Assembly: GCF_016863635.1 (NCBI RefSeq)
Contig: NZ_BOPG01000023.1
Location: forward strand, 124,001 to 188,000
From: Virgisporangium aurantiacum
GTDB taxonomy: Bacteria; Actinomycetota; Actinomycetes; Mycobacteriales; Micromonosporaceae
Direction: 5' to 3'
DNA length: 64,000 nt
The notes beneath the pieces were generated by a model. That model was not told where the DNA came from. It saw nothing but the letters and a program-made list of their open reading frames with translations, and did not search any database. The translations under genes were made by a program, and so were the position numbers. Within the stretch, counting starts at the first letter, position 1; every line of letters begins with the position of its first letter. Shown one piece after another: positions 8,848 to 16,530 of this stretch.

Positions 8848-8921
8848 GGGGCGGTAGCTCAGCCGGTTAGAGCAGGGGACTCATAATCCCTCGGTCGCGG
8901 GTTCGAACCCCGCCCGCCCCA
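8848..8921 (+). tRNA. tRNA with CAT anticodon (elongator Met, or Ile2 read by lysidine)
   Basis: A 74-nt cloverleaf. The acceptor arm GGGGCGG (8848-8854) pairs with CCGCCCC (8914-8920), with discriminator A at 8921. The D-arm is GCTC...GAGC. The anticodon stem encloses loop CTCATAA with CAT at 8882-8884. The T-arm is GCGGG-TTCGAAC-CCCGC. CCA is not encoded. It lacks the features of initiator tRNA; separating elongator Met from Ile2 needs identity-element analysis. Its 3' end is the apparent integration site of the following element. Confidence 0.95.
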
Positions 8922-9007
8922 CGGCAGTTGACCTGCGGTTTTACTCGGTTGATGATCGCCCTAGATGATCTTGGAGCCTCGTTGCTAGGGGTTTGCTAGG
9001 GATCATG
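8922..9007. promoter_or_regulatory. Probable attachment-site region with integrase arm-type repeats
   Basis: The gap between the tRNA and the integrase stop holds two direct copies of TTGCTAGGG (8982-8990 and 8993-9001), spaced 11 bp start to start or about one helical turn, and an inverted GCCCTAG at 8958-8964 with nearby GATC/ATCAT sequences. This arrangement fits arm-type binding sites for a tyrosine integrase beside attL. It is an inference from position and repeats; the crossover core is presumably within the tRNA 3' end. Confidence 0.45.
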
Positions 9008-10363
9008 TTAGGCGGGCTTCTTGCCCGACGCTTCCCCGGTGTTCTTCAGCGGCACCAACGCGGCTGCCGCTTCGGCCGCTTGGCGGCCGATCGTTCCGAT
9101 CATGTGGCCGTAGGTGTCGTTCGTGATCTTGATCGAGCTGTGCCGTAGGCGCTTGCTGACGATGGCGATGTCGACGCCGGCCGCGATCTGAAGGCTGGCG
9201 GCGAGGTGCCTGAGCTTGTGGAGCGTGATTCGCGGTAGGCCGTGGCGCTCGACGAGCTTCTCGAAGCGGTAGCTGACGAAGTCCGGGTGGAGCCCTGCGC
9301 CGTTCTCCCGAGTGAAGACGAGGCCGGTGTCGTGCCAGGCCGGTCCCCATCTCAGCCGCTCCTCGATCTGGTTCTTCCGGTGCCTCTGCAGCAGCTTCGT
9401 GGTTCGTTCGTCGATGTCCACTCTGGACTCGGCGCAGTCCGTCTTCGGGGTGGACTCGACGACCCGGTGTCCGGCGGTGGTCCGCTGCCAGGTGACGTCG
9501 ATGATTCGCTTTTCGAGGTCTACGTCCTGCCATCTGAGTCCGCAGAGTTCGCCTCTCCTCAGCCCTGCGAACGCCGCGAGGTGGAAGAGCGGGTGGAGAC
9601 GGTCGCTTTCTTCCGCGATGGCGTCGAGGAACTCGCCCAGCTGCTCGGGTTCCCAGACTTTCACCTTGGCTCTGCTCGCCTTCGCGACGTCCGCGAGGGA
9701 GGCGACGTTGCGCGGGACCTCGCCTGCTCTGACTGCCGCGTTGAGGGCGCTTCGGAGCGTTGCCCTGAGCCTGTGGGCCGTTGCCGGGCCGAACGGTCTC
9801 GGTACGGGAATGTGCTTGGCCTTGATTCTGGCCTGGTTCTTCCTCCTCCTCGGTGTTGCTCGATTGAGCTCTTCGGCTTCGGTGTCAAAGATTGCGTTAG
9901 CTGTCAACGCTTTGCTGCGTTTCTCCTCATGCTCCTTCCTGATGGCAATGAGCATGTCGGTGACGTGACGTGGCCTCAGATCGATCAGCCGCATGTGACC
10001 GAGGTACGGGATGAGGTACTTGTCGACGTGCATCCGGTACGCGAACGCCGTCGTCGACCGGATCGACTCGGAGCCGGTCTTGCCCTCGAGCCACCCGGTG
10101 AGCCAGTCTTCGACGGTCTGCTTGCCGTTGCTGGGAAGCAGGCCGGACTGGTCTGACACGATCGTGTGGTTTCGTGCGTCTGCGACCTCCTTCGCGGTGA
10201 CGAAGCCACTCTTCGTCCACTGCCGCCGTTGCCCGTTCGGCCCGTTGGGAAGCTCGACGTAGTACGACCACATGTGCACCCGGCACGTCTTGCCCTGCGG
10301 CGGACAGGTTGCGTCGCATCGTTGGTAGATGCCTTTGCCGTACTTGGCGGATCTTCGGTTCAC
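9008..10363 (-). CDS. Tyrosine-recombinase integrase of a tRNA-inserted element
   Basis: A 451-residue phage/ICE-type integrase. It has a Cys-containing N-terminal segment (C16, C20, C27), a SAM-like core-binding domain (about residues 80-220) and a catalytic domain with Arg269 (GLRRGE), a candidate Lys307, His382-x-x-Arg385 (LHKLRH), His408 and Tyr418 (TNDTYGHM). All catalytic residues are present, so it should be active. It lies directly beside the tRNA, pointing at it, as usual for elements that integrate at tRNA 3' ends. The GTG start overlaps the excisionase-like gene's stop as GTGA. Confidence 0.95.
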   Translation of the reverse strand: MNRRSAKYGKGIYQRCDATCPPQGKTCRVHMWSYYVELPNGPNGQRRQWTKSGFVTAKEVADARNHTIVSDQSGLLPSNGKQTVEDWLTGWLEGKTGSESIRSTTAFAYRMHVDKYLIPYLGHMRLIDLRPRHVTDMLIAIRKEHEEKRSKALTANAIFDTEAEELNRATPRRRKNQARIKAKHIPVPRPFGPATAHRLRATLRSALNAAVRAGEVPRNVASLADVAKASRAKVKVWEPEQLGEFLDAIAEESDRLHPLFHLAAFAGLRRGELCGLRWQDVDLEKRIIDVTWQRTTAGHRVVESTPKTDCAESRVDIDERTTKLLQRHRKNQIEERLRWGPAWHDTGLVFTRENGAGLHPDFVSYRFEKLVERHGLPRITLHKLRHLAASLQIAAGVDIAIVSKRLRHSSIKITNDTYGHMIGTIGRQAAEAAAALVPLKNTGEASGKKPA

Positions 10364-10620
10364 GGATCTCCCTTCGTTGATGGGTCCACAGTGGAGTATG
10401 GCTGGGCTTCGTCTCCTATTTCCAGTGCTTTCAGCAATGCACCACGGGTGACTCGGAGGAAGCGCCCGAGACGCAGCACGGGTACTGGGAACATCTCTGC
10501 CCGGGCGAGGCGGTACGACTCGTCCCGCCCAAGGCCGAAGGCACGGCCCGCGGTCGGAACATCAACGGTTACTGGCCACGCCCGGATCTCGTCCGACGTC
10601 GGCACACGACGGTTCCCCAT
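10360..10620 (-). CDS. Excisionase-like helix-turn-helix protein
   Basis: An 86-residue protein from the ATG at 10620 (MGNRRVPTSDEIRAWP). The central VPTAGRAFGLGRDESYRLARA followed by FPVPVLRLGRFLRVTRGALL is the MerR/HTH_17-type helix-turn-helix-plus-wing of excisionases in actinobacterial integrative elements. A longer form reaching 10689 is possible but its extra residues do not look conserved. It is coupled to the integrase by a 4-nt overlap, so it would set the integration/excision balance. Confidence 0.82.
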   Translation of the reverse strand: MGNRRVPTSDEIRAWPVTVDVPTAGRAFGLGRDESYRLARAEMFPVPVLRLGRFLRVTRGALLKALEIGDEAQPYSTVDPSTKGDP

Positions 10621-10759
10621 CCCGACAGCATGACTCGCCAGGGTTGACGGACCGTGGGCGGAACCGTTGCGGTGCAAAGCATTCAGCACCAGCCGGCACT
10701 ACACGGTACGGATGAACACATCGTTCGATGAAAGTTGGCACGTTCGTACGTCTCCGTTT

Positions 10760-10893
10760 GCGCTCGGGTACGCGTATACCACACACCCGTTGACGGAAGC
10801 GTTGCTGCGCGGTGCAGAGCCGCTACCGTAGCGGCTCCGCTCCGGGGCGTCGCCGCCGCTGTTGTGGCATCCTCGGCCGCTACAACTGGCCCG
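10760..10893. repeat. Structured intergenic repeat, copy A
   Basis: It holds ACCCGTTGACGGAAGCGTTG, then GCGCGGTGC and a perfect 10-bp inverted repeat GAGCCGCTAC/GTAGCGGCTC (10817-10837) around a single C. Copy B at about 11951-12058 has the same order with a differently sequenced but still perfectly paired stem. The right end overlaps the 3' end of the Nudix gene slightly. It may be an operator, a transcript structure or a relic of duplication. Confidence 0.6.
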
Positions 10894-11443
10894 CCGTCCG
10901 GGCCAGTAGCACTGCGAGCAGACCGGCAACCGATCCGGCGCCCACGATCTCGCCGTTGAGGATGTGCTGCTGCACCTCACCGAGCGGGATCCAACCGATC
11001 CGCTCGGCCTCATTCACGTCTGGGGCAAGTCCGGTTCGCTCCGCTCCGCGGGCGAGGTAGACGACGTTCGGCTGGTCGATGGTGCCTACCATCGGCTGGA
11101 ACGCGAGTAGCCGCGTCATAGGGCCGGGCCGCCAGCCCGTCTCCTCTTCGACCTCCCGCGCGGCGCACGCGGCCGGTTCCTCGCCGGGGTCGAGGTAGCC
11201 ACCGGGCAGCTCCCACACCCACCGGTCGATGATGAACCGATGCCGCCACATCATCAGGACTCGGTCCCTGTCGTCGAGGACGACCACCATCGCTGCTGCG
11301 GGAACGCGAAGGACGTACTGCTCGAACCGCACGCCGTCCGGTAGTTCGACGTCAGCCACGCTGAGAACAGTGCGGCGGCTGTCATCGATGATCCGCTCGC
11401 CGTGGATGGTCCACTCGCTCGCACGACGCGGTTCCGCTCCCAT
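10880..11443 (-). CDS. Nudix hydrolase (ADP-ribose-pyrophosphatase-like)
   Basis: A 187-residue protein with a full Nudix box, G-x5-E-x7-R-E-V-x-E-E-x-G-W, in GYLDPGEEPAACAAREVEEE followed by TGW. The N-terminal beta-rich part and the loop after the box resemble ADP-ribose/nucleoside-diphosphate-sugar pyrophosphatases. The ATG at 11443 is preferred over a TTG at 11452. It sits alone on the minus strand between two copies of a structured repeat, inside the tRNA-linked element. The substrate is not determined by sequence. Confidence 0.88.
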   Translation of the reverse strand: MGAEPRRASEWTIHGERIIDDSRRTVLSVADVELPDGVRFEQYVLRVPAAAMVVVLDDRDRVLMMWRHRFIIDRWVWELPGGYLDPGEEPAACAAREVEEETGWRPGPMTRLLAFQPMVGTIDQPNVVYLARGAERTGLAPDVNEAERIGWIPLGEVQQHILNGEIVGAGSVAGLLAVLLARTAGQL

Positions 11444-11532
11444 GCTCAGCAATCATGGTCTACTGCGCCATCACGCTGACGTCGAGGTGGAAGGGGCGAA
11501 GACCTGCGTGGGTACGGTGAGAGAATCAGACC

Positions 11533-11931
11533 ATGACCTTCCGCGTTCACTTCGACATGTGCAAGGGAGAACTGCCGGACGGCGACGCGGTACGGGAGTT
11601 CTTCGACCAGCGGCGCGAGGCGTTCGCACCCCACGGTGGACGGGCCAACGCCTACTGGTTCGCGCCGGTCGGCGCCGACGACGTCCTTCGCCTAGACATC
11701 GACTACGACAACGGACGTGCGGCCCTGCGGTGGCTTCCTGACGGGACACATGCCGAGGAGTTCGACCAGGTGGGGCCGATCGTGGTGATGGAATCGTCGG
11801 ACTACGACGTTGTGACGATCCCCGCGGAGCTCGCCCGCGTAAGTGCTGACACCGCCCACGGCGCCGTTACCGAGTACATCACCACAGGAGCGAAACCAGC
11901 CAGTGTCGAGTGGGCGCCCGACAACGCATAG
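11533..11931 (+). CDS. Imm1-family immunity protein (no adjacent toxin)
   Basis: A 132-residue protein with the Imm1 pattern: an acidic central strand region (LRLDIDYDNGRAALRWLPDGTHAEE), then VSADTAHGAVTEYITTG and the C-terminal SVEWAPDN. Imm1 proteins protect against SCP1.201-like deaminase toxins. Its relative at 13441 has the same layout and the same TGxxPxxVEWAP ending. No toxin gene precedes it; the Nudix gene is divergent. It is probably an orphan immunity gene, useful against toxins of related strains. Confidence 0.8.
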   Translation: MTFRVHFDMCKGELPDGDAVREFFDQRREAFAPHGGRANAYWFAPVGADDVLRLDIDYDNGRAALRWLPDGTHAEEFDQVGPIVVMESSDYDVVTIPAELARVSADTAHGAVTEYITTGAKPASVEWAPDNA

Positions 11932-11934
11932 CAT

Positions 11935-12391
11935 TCCGCGACGTATCCGGCATTCGCATATAGCACCGACCCGTTGACGGATGCGTTGCTGCGCGGCGCC
12001 GAGGCGCTACCGTAGCGCCGCGCTGTTACTGATTGTGGGGCCGCGACAACTGGCGTCGGGCACCCCCGAACGCTCTTCTATTCATTGGCTCGGCCACGAA
12101 GGCGGAATCGGCGTCGAACCCGAACCTGCGACTCTCCAACGCCATCCACCGACCGGGCGACGGAGTCGTGATCGGATTCGACAAGATCGACCACCCCGTC
12201 GAAGCGGTCGACGACGGCTTCTGCCAACCCGAGGACTCCGCGATCATCTTTCCTGGAGTTCGGACTGCCCGCCCGCAACGCCCGGGGGCGCATAGGATCG
12301 AAGCCTCACGTCGGCGAGTGTCGATGTGTCGCGGATAGAGATCCTTCGCTGGAGGTGTTGTCTGCCGACGTTGGAGTCGATCGGCGCTGAC
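11935..12391. other. Gap with structured repeat copy B and a possible gene remnant
   Basis: About 450 bases between the orphan Imm1 gene and the deaminase toxin. Bases 11951-12058 are repeat copy B. A plus-strand open frame at 12033-12338 (with IGFDKIDHPVEAVDDGF) has coding-like composition but matches no family I recognise and its N-terminus is unclear, so it may be a degraded gene. GGAGG at about 12350 precedes no good start in the toxin frame. Otherwise nothing is seen. Confidence 0.4.
11951..12058. repeat. Structured intergenic repeat, copy B
   Basis: It shares ACCCGTTGACGGA, GCGTTGCTGCGCGG and the terminal GACAACTGGC-like segment with copy A at 10760-10893. The stem is GGCGCTAC/GTAGCGCC (12003-12019), 8 bp around one C. 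Compared with copy A, both arms changed so that pairing is kept, which points to a selected structure. The GTTGACGG motif also occurs at 10643 and, inverted, at 14511-14518. Confidence 0.6.
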
Positions 12392-13444
12392 ATGGCGAGG
12401 ATCATCACCGGGCTGACGAAGGCGCTTCAGGAAGCCGGCAGGGCCGACGAGACCGCCCGGTCGATAGCCACCCGCGCGGCCCATGCGGGCCTCGCCGGAA
12501 TAGCTCAGAACATGGCCCACGTGTACCAGGTGACCGAGCAGGTCCGCGCTGACATCAATGCGGCCACTGATGAAGCGAGCAATGTCGTAACGTCCGCGGC
12601 CGGCGTGCCGTCGAAAACGACACCGCCGCAGACGGTCGCCGCCCTGTCGGCACTGGACGCCTCACTTGCCGCGCTCCATGGCAACCTGGGTGCGATTCTG
12701 GGCGAGCTATCCAAGGCCCGCCAAGCGGCGATCACCGTCCTCCGGGGCGGCCGACCAGGCCCGATGCTGGCCGCCCTCGACGCCGTCAGGGCGACACTGA
12801 CCACCACGGTCGGCATCGTGAACCGGACCAGGCAGGACGTGACCGCCGCCGTAGCGCAAGCCACCAGCCTCGGTGACCCGGGCGGCGGCTTCGCAGCAGG
12901 AAGGGCGACGGCCGACCTCACCGCCGACGAACAGACCCGCATCCGGCCGATGCTGCCGGTGACCGAGGGCTGGACCAGGGTCGACGCGAAGGACACGCCG
13001 TCTCACGTTCGGGATGCGGCCGCGGACTTCAAGCCCCGGTTCGACAAGGACCCCCGCGAGACCGTGGTCATCTACGACGGAGACAAGCACGTCTCCGGCG
13101 GCCGGCGCCAGTACCAGACTATGGCCGATGACCTTGACTCCGGGCGGATCCTTCGCCCCGATGGACGCCCGTACCCGCACGTGCCGGACCATTTCGTCGT
13201 CCATCCCGAGATGCGGGTGGCCGCGACAATGCGGAAGAGGAACCTTACCGATGCGGAGATCGTCGTCGACAACACCATGTGCGGCAGCCGAGGCTTCGAC
13301 CGGGACGACGCCTTGACCTGCGAGAATTACCTACCGGGGGCGATGCCGGTCAACTCGCGCATGACCGTGTGGGTCACCGTCGACGGCGGCCGGACGTTCC
13401 ATCGCAAGACCATCATCGGCACCGGTACGCTGATCCGACGATGA
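12392..13444 (+). CDS. SCP1.201/DddA-like double-stranded DNA deaminase toxin
   Basis: About 350 residues from ATG 12392 (a longer frame begins at 12326; ribosome-site evidence is weak for both). Residues 1-170 are Ala-rich helices with a coiled, WXG-like look, a likely delivery or dimer region. The C-terminal ~150 residues match SCP1.201-like deaminases: HPEMRVAATMRKR supplies His271 and Glu273, a VVDNTMC strand gives Cys297, then Cys310 and LPGAMPVNSRMTVWV. Such enzymes deaminate cytosine, some in double-stranded DNA. The next gene, coupled by ATGA, is its Imm1 antitoxin. No signal peptide is seen. The two-Cys spacing of 12 is wide. Confidence 0.82.
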   Translation: MARIITGLTKALQEAGRADETARSIATRAAHAGLAGIAQNMAHVYQVTEQVRADINAATDEASNVVTSAAGVPSKTTPPQTVAALSALDASLAALHGNLGAILGELSKARQAAITVLRGGRPGPMLAALDAVRATLTTTVGIVNRTRQDVTAAVAQATSLGDPGGGFAAGRATADLTADEQTRIRPMLPVTEGWTRVDAKDTPSHVRDAAADFKPRFDKDPRETVVIYDGDKHVSGGRRQYQTMADDLDSGRILRPDGRPYPHVPDHFVVHPEMRVAATMRKRNLTDAEIVVDNTMCGSRGFDRDDALTCENYLPGAMPVNSRMTVWVTVDGGRTFHRKTIIGTGTLIRR

Positions 13445-13878
13445 CCTACGTGTTGATCGACTATATGGCCTCGCAGGAGCCGTTGCTCGACGCCGCCGAC
13501 GCCGCGGTGCTCTTCGATGACACCGTCACGGCGATTCTCAGACACGGCGGGTCGGGACAGTCGCTGTGGGTCGGTCCCGCCGGTGCCGCCGACGATCCGA
13601 GCCGCTACGGCCTGAACCTGGCCAAGATGGACCTGCGCATCGACATCGACGTCGATCTCGACCGGGCCGCGTTGACCTGGCAGCCGGACGGCAGCGTTGC
13701 GATTGAGCTGGAGCCAGGCCCGTCGCTCACGGTCATCGAATCGGTCGACGCGGCGGCGCTCGTCGTTACCGGCACGCGAGCCCGGGTCAGTGCTGCCACC
13801 GCGCGCGCGGCGTTCCTCGAGTACGCGGCCACCGGCAAGCGACCAACGTGCGTCGAGTGGGCTCCGGCGGAGAGCTGA
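13441..13878 (+). CDS. Imm1-family immunity protein for the deaminase toxin
   Basis: A 145-residue protein starting at ATG 13441, overlapping the toxin stop by 4 nt. Its LRIDIDVDLDRAALTWQPDGS core and C-terminal TGKRPTCVEWAPAES match the Imm1 family and its paralogue at 11533. Imm1 proteins bind and inhibit SCP1.201-type deaminases. The overlap and order (toxin then immunity) make the pairing near certain. It is cytoplasmic, with no membrane segment. Confidence 0.87.
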   Translation: MTYVLIDYMASQEPLLDAADAAVLFDDTVTAILRHGGSGQSLWVGPAGAADDPSRYGLNLAKMDLRIDIDVDLDRAALTWQPDGSVAIELEPGPSLTVIESVDAAALVVTGTRARVSAATARAAFLEYAATGKRPTCVEWAPAES

Positions 13879-13922
13879 CCCGCGGTCCGAGTCAGCGGGG
13901 ATCTTCTCCTGGGCTGCGAAGA

Positions 13923-14182
13923 TCAGATTGGCCGCCTTTCCGGTTCCGCGATCCGGTACAGGTAGGGCGCGCCGGCCAAGCGGGGCCCGCCGCGACCTCG
14001 GTCCCATCGTGCGTTGCTCAGGATCGGGGTGCGGTCGAAGGTGATGGTGCCGATGCCGTCCGGGTCGACGTGGACCAGTGGTCGGCCGAGCAGGCCAGCT
14101 CGGACTGGACCTGCTCGCGGCCGTAGATGACGACCCTGCGCCCGACCCGCCATGCGCTGACTGGCCCGCGACCGGTCGGCAT
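13923..14182 (-). pseudogene. Small gene broken by one frameshift, unknown family
   Basis: Frame one from ATG 14182 reads MPTGRGPVSAWRVGRRVVIYG then REQVQSELACSADH. Frame two continues LVHVDPDGIGTITFDRTPIL and SNARWDRGRGGPRLAGAPYL, then YRIAEPERRPI and a stop at 13923. Joined, they give one convincing ~86-residue protein, but the total of 260 bases is not a multiple of three. Codon third positions are GC-rich in both pieces. It is either an inactivated gene or a sequencing slip. Function unknown; it lies between the toxin-immunity pair and the mobilization genes. Confidence 0.5.
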
Positions 14183-14416
14183 ATGGGCCGCCTGGCCGAC
14201 CGGACGATGCCCGAGTTGGTGATCAACGGCGCGGACCGGACGGTGCGGCTGCCGCTCACCACGGGGGAACGGGTCCTGTTGCCGTCCCCACAGCTGTACG
14301 CCGTCGGGGCGGCGCTGTCCCGGTCACCGGCCCACGGCGCGGCCGACGTGGCCGCCTGGCTGCACGCCACCGTCCCCGCCCACCGCGGCTGGGCGGGGAG
14401 CAAGTTGCCTTGTTAT

Positions 14417-14458
14417 GTAACACGTGTGCCGACCGGGCGCGGTCAGCACACGTGTTAC
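14417..14458. other. Long hairpin, candidate oriT (or terminator)
   Basis: GTAACACGTGTGCCGACC, loop GGGCGC, then GGTCAGCACACGTGTTAC: 18-bp arms with one mismatch and a 6-base loop. It lies about 115 bp upstream of mobC and the relaxase gene, where oriT sites usually sit, and close to a GGCCGC-TAAC-GCGGCC palindrome at 14462-14477. There is no T-run, so an intrinsic terminator is less likely. Nicking is not shown by sequence alone. Confidence 0.55.
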
Positions 14459-14573
14459 CAGGGCCGCTAACGCGGCCAGCATCCGCGCGGTAGCGCCGCC
14501 GCTAACGGTTCCGTCAACCCCCGTCGGTCACGCTTCGGCCGACCGCCAAGCTCGCGGTCGGTAGGAGGCGACG

Positions 14574-14999
14574 GTGGACGGACGGCTCTCGGCTCCACGT
14601 TCGGGTCGGGTACGGCGCCGGGAGTCGACGGCGCGCACCGCGCGGATCAACCCGTCCTTCACGGTGGCTGAGCGGGAGGAACTGGCCGCGGCAGCGCGTC
14701 GGGTGGGACTGACGCCGACCGGGTTCTGCGCCGTCGCGGCCCTCGCCGCCGCCCGCGGCGAAATGACGATTGGAAGCCCGCAGTCGGTCCAGGAGGAGTC
14801 GCTCGCGCAGGTGCAGGTCGAGTTGTTCGATCTGCGGTCGGCCGTCAACCGCGTCGGGACCAATCTGAACCAGGCGGTGACCGCCTTCCACAGCACGGGT
14901 GAACCGCCCACGTGGCTGCGCACCGTCGTGGCGATGTGCACCCGAACCCTCGCCGCAGCGGACGAGCTGATCTCGAGCGTGCACCGGCGACTGCCGTGA
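14574..14999 (+). CDS. mobC: MobC-like mobilization accessory protein
   Basis: A 141-residue protein with GTG start and GGAGG 8 nt upstream. It has a basic N-terminus, then FTVAEREELAAAARRVGLTP resembling ribbon-helix-helix/MobC DNA-binding proteins, and the typical MobC tail (LRSAVNRVGTNLNQAVTAFH). It would bind oriT and help the relaxase. It ends in a GTGA overlap with the relaxase gene, a classic mobC-relaxase pair. Confidence 0.85.
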   Translation: MDGRLSAPRSGRVRRRESTARTARINPSFTVAEREELAAAARRVGLTPTGFCAVAALAAARGEMTIGSPQSVQEESLAQVQVELFDLRSAVNRVGTNLNQAVTAFHSTGEPPTWLRTVVAMCTRTLAAADELISSVHRRLP

Positions 15000-16486
15000 T
15001 CCCGGCGGTGCACCCGCGCGGCGTCAACGTCGGTCGCCTGCTGCGGTACCTGTTTGGCCCCGGCCGTCGGGAGGAGCACGTCGATGCGCATCTGGTCGCT
15101 GCGTGGGGGAGCGCCGGCGATCTGGCGGCGTTGGAGCCGCCGGTTGCTCCTGACGGCAGCCGCGATGTGCGCCGGTTGGCCGAGTTGCTGGAGCAGCCGG
15201 TCAAGGTCGGGTGGAAGCCGCCGAGCCGGCCCGTGTGGCACTGCTCGATCCGGACCCATCCCACCGACCCCGTGCTGACTGACGCCCAGTGGGCGCACAT
15301 CGCCACCGAGGTCATGGCCGCTGTCGGCCTGGCGCCGCACGGCGACACCCGGGCGGTGCGGTGGGTCGCCGTGCGGCACGCCGAGGATCACATCCATCTG
15401 GTGGCGACGCGGGTTCGGCAGGACCGGCGCACCGCGTGGACGTCGTACGACAAACGTAAGGCCCAGGCGGCATGCCGCCGGTTGGAGGAAGAACTCGGCC
15501 TCTACCGGGTGGCGCCGGCCGGGCACGGCTCCCGCCGTTGGCCGGGGCCCGCCGAGTTGAACAAGACGGCAAGGCTGGCGGCCGCCGGCCGAGCGAGCCG
15601 AACAACACCGCGGGACCAGTTGCGCCGCGCGGTCCGGGCGGCCGCCGTCGCGGCGTTCGATGAGACGGACTTCTTTGAGCGGCTCGGCCGGGATGGGGTT
15701 CTGGTGCGGCTACGGCACAGCACGGTCGACCCGTCTGCGGTGACCGGCTACTCGGTCGGGTTGCCGGGGCATACGACGGCGGCTGGTGGCACAGTCTGGT
15801 ACGGCGGCGGCCGCCTCGCGCCTGATCTCACGCTGCCGCGTCTCCGGTCGCGGTGGACCGGGACCAGCGGTCAGGACACGCCGCGTGCACGTCTGACGGC
15901 GGCGCAGATCGCGGCCCAGGGGACAATCCCGGTAGATCTGGCCGAGCGAATGGCCTCGGTGGTCCGGGACGCCGTCACCGCGATGCGGTCCACCCGCGAC
16001 TTCGCCGCGGCGGCGACGATCGCCGGCGCCGCCGCGGACCTGCTGTTCACCGCGGCCCGTGCCTGGGAAGGACGAGGCGGCGGACCTCTCACCGACGCCG
16101 CTGATCACTTCGATCGGGCGGCATACGAAGCTCGCGCCCATGTTCCGGCGCGGCCGGTTCCGGCAGCGGGAGGGCTGGGTGCCATGTCCCGTCTGATCGC
16201 TGTCATGGGCCGGTTGTCCCGCGACCGGGACACCGTGATGATGCTGCACCTCATCCGTGCGCTCGCTGGGCTCGCCGATGCGCTCGCCGAACTTCGCCAG
16301 GCGCAGGCCCGCCTCAACCAAGCCCGTGTGGCCCGCGAGGCGGCCAGACGGCTACGCGCTTCGGTATCGCTTTTCATCGCTGAGGACAGTCGCATCGGTC
16401 GGGCCGGGCAGAACCGGAACACCCGACTCGGTCATCCCGAGGCTGTTGGGGCTGATCATCGCCGCGGCTCGCATCGTCGGCGTTGA
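14996..16486 (+). CDS. Relaxase (mobilization nuclease, MobA/VirD2 type)
   Basis: A 496-residue protein. The N-terminal half is the relaxase domain: GRLLRYLFGPGR with a candidate catalytic Tyr, then RHAEDHIHLVATRVRQD giving the His-x-His metal-binding motif. It would nick oriT and lead the strand during conjugative transfer. The C-terminal part is helical, as in many actinobacterial relaxases. The GTG start overlaps the mobC stop. No type IV secretion or TraB gene is present in the window, so transfer must rely on machinery elsewhere. Confidence 0.87.
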   Translation: MIPAVHPRGVNVGRLLRYLFGPGRREEHVDAHLVAAWGSAGDLAALEPPVAPDGSRDVRRLAELLEQPVKVGWKPPSRPVWHCSIRTHPTDPVLTDAQWAHIATEVMAAVGLAPHGDTRAVRWVAVRHAEDHIHLVATRVRQDRRTAWTSYDKRKAQAACRRLEEELGLYRVAPAGHGSRRWPGPAELNKTARLAAAGRASRTTPRDQLRRAVRAAAVAAFDETDFFERLGRDGVLVRLRHSTVDPSAVTGYSVGLPGHTTAAGGTVWYGGGRLAPDLTLPRLRSRWTGTSGQDTPRARLTAAQIAAQGTIPVDLAERMASVVRDAVTAMRSTRDFAAAATIAGAAADLLFTAARAWEGRGGGPLTDAADHFDRAAYEARAHVPARPVPAAGGLGAMSRLIAVMGRLSRDRDTVMMLHLIRALAGLADALAELRQAQARLNQARVAREAARRLRASVSLFIAEDSRIGRAGQNRNTRLGHPEAVGADHRRGSHRRR

Positions 16487-16530
16487 GGGAGCGCGCACGT
16501 CCGGCCAGACGTATATAGACAAGACAAGAC

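Noticed and set aside
10690..10879. TTGACGG as a sigma-70 -35 box in the structured repeat
   Set aside because: No matching -10 hexamer at the right distance, and copy A faces the end of the Nudix gene, not a gene start.
10885..10907. 9-bp hairpin ACTGGCCCG/CGGGCCAGT as a terminator
   Set aside because: It lies within the 3' coding end of the Nudix gene and lacks a T-run.
14078..14470. 130-codon plus-strand open frame as a gene
   Set aside because: It crosses the candidate oriT hairpin and the frameshifted minus-strand gene, with no recognisable family or ribosome site.
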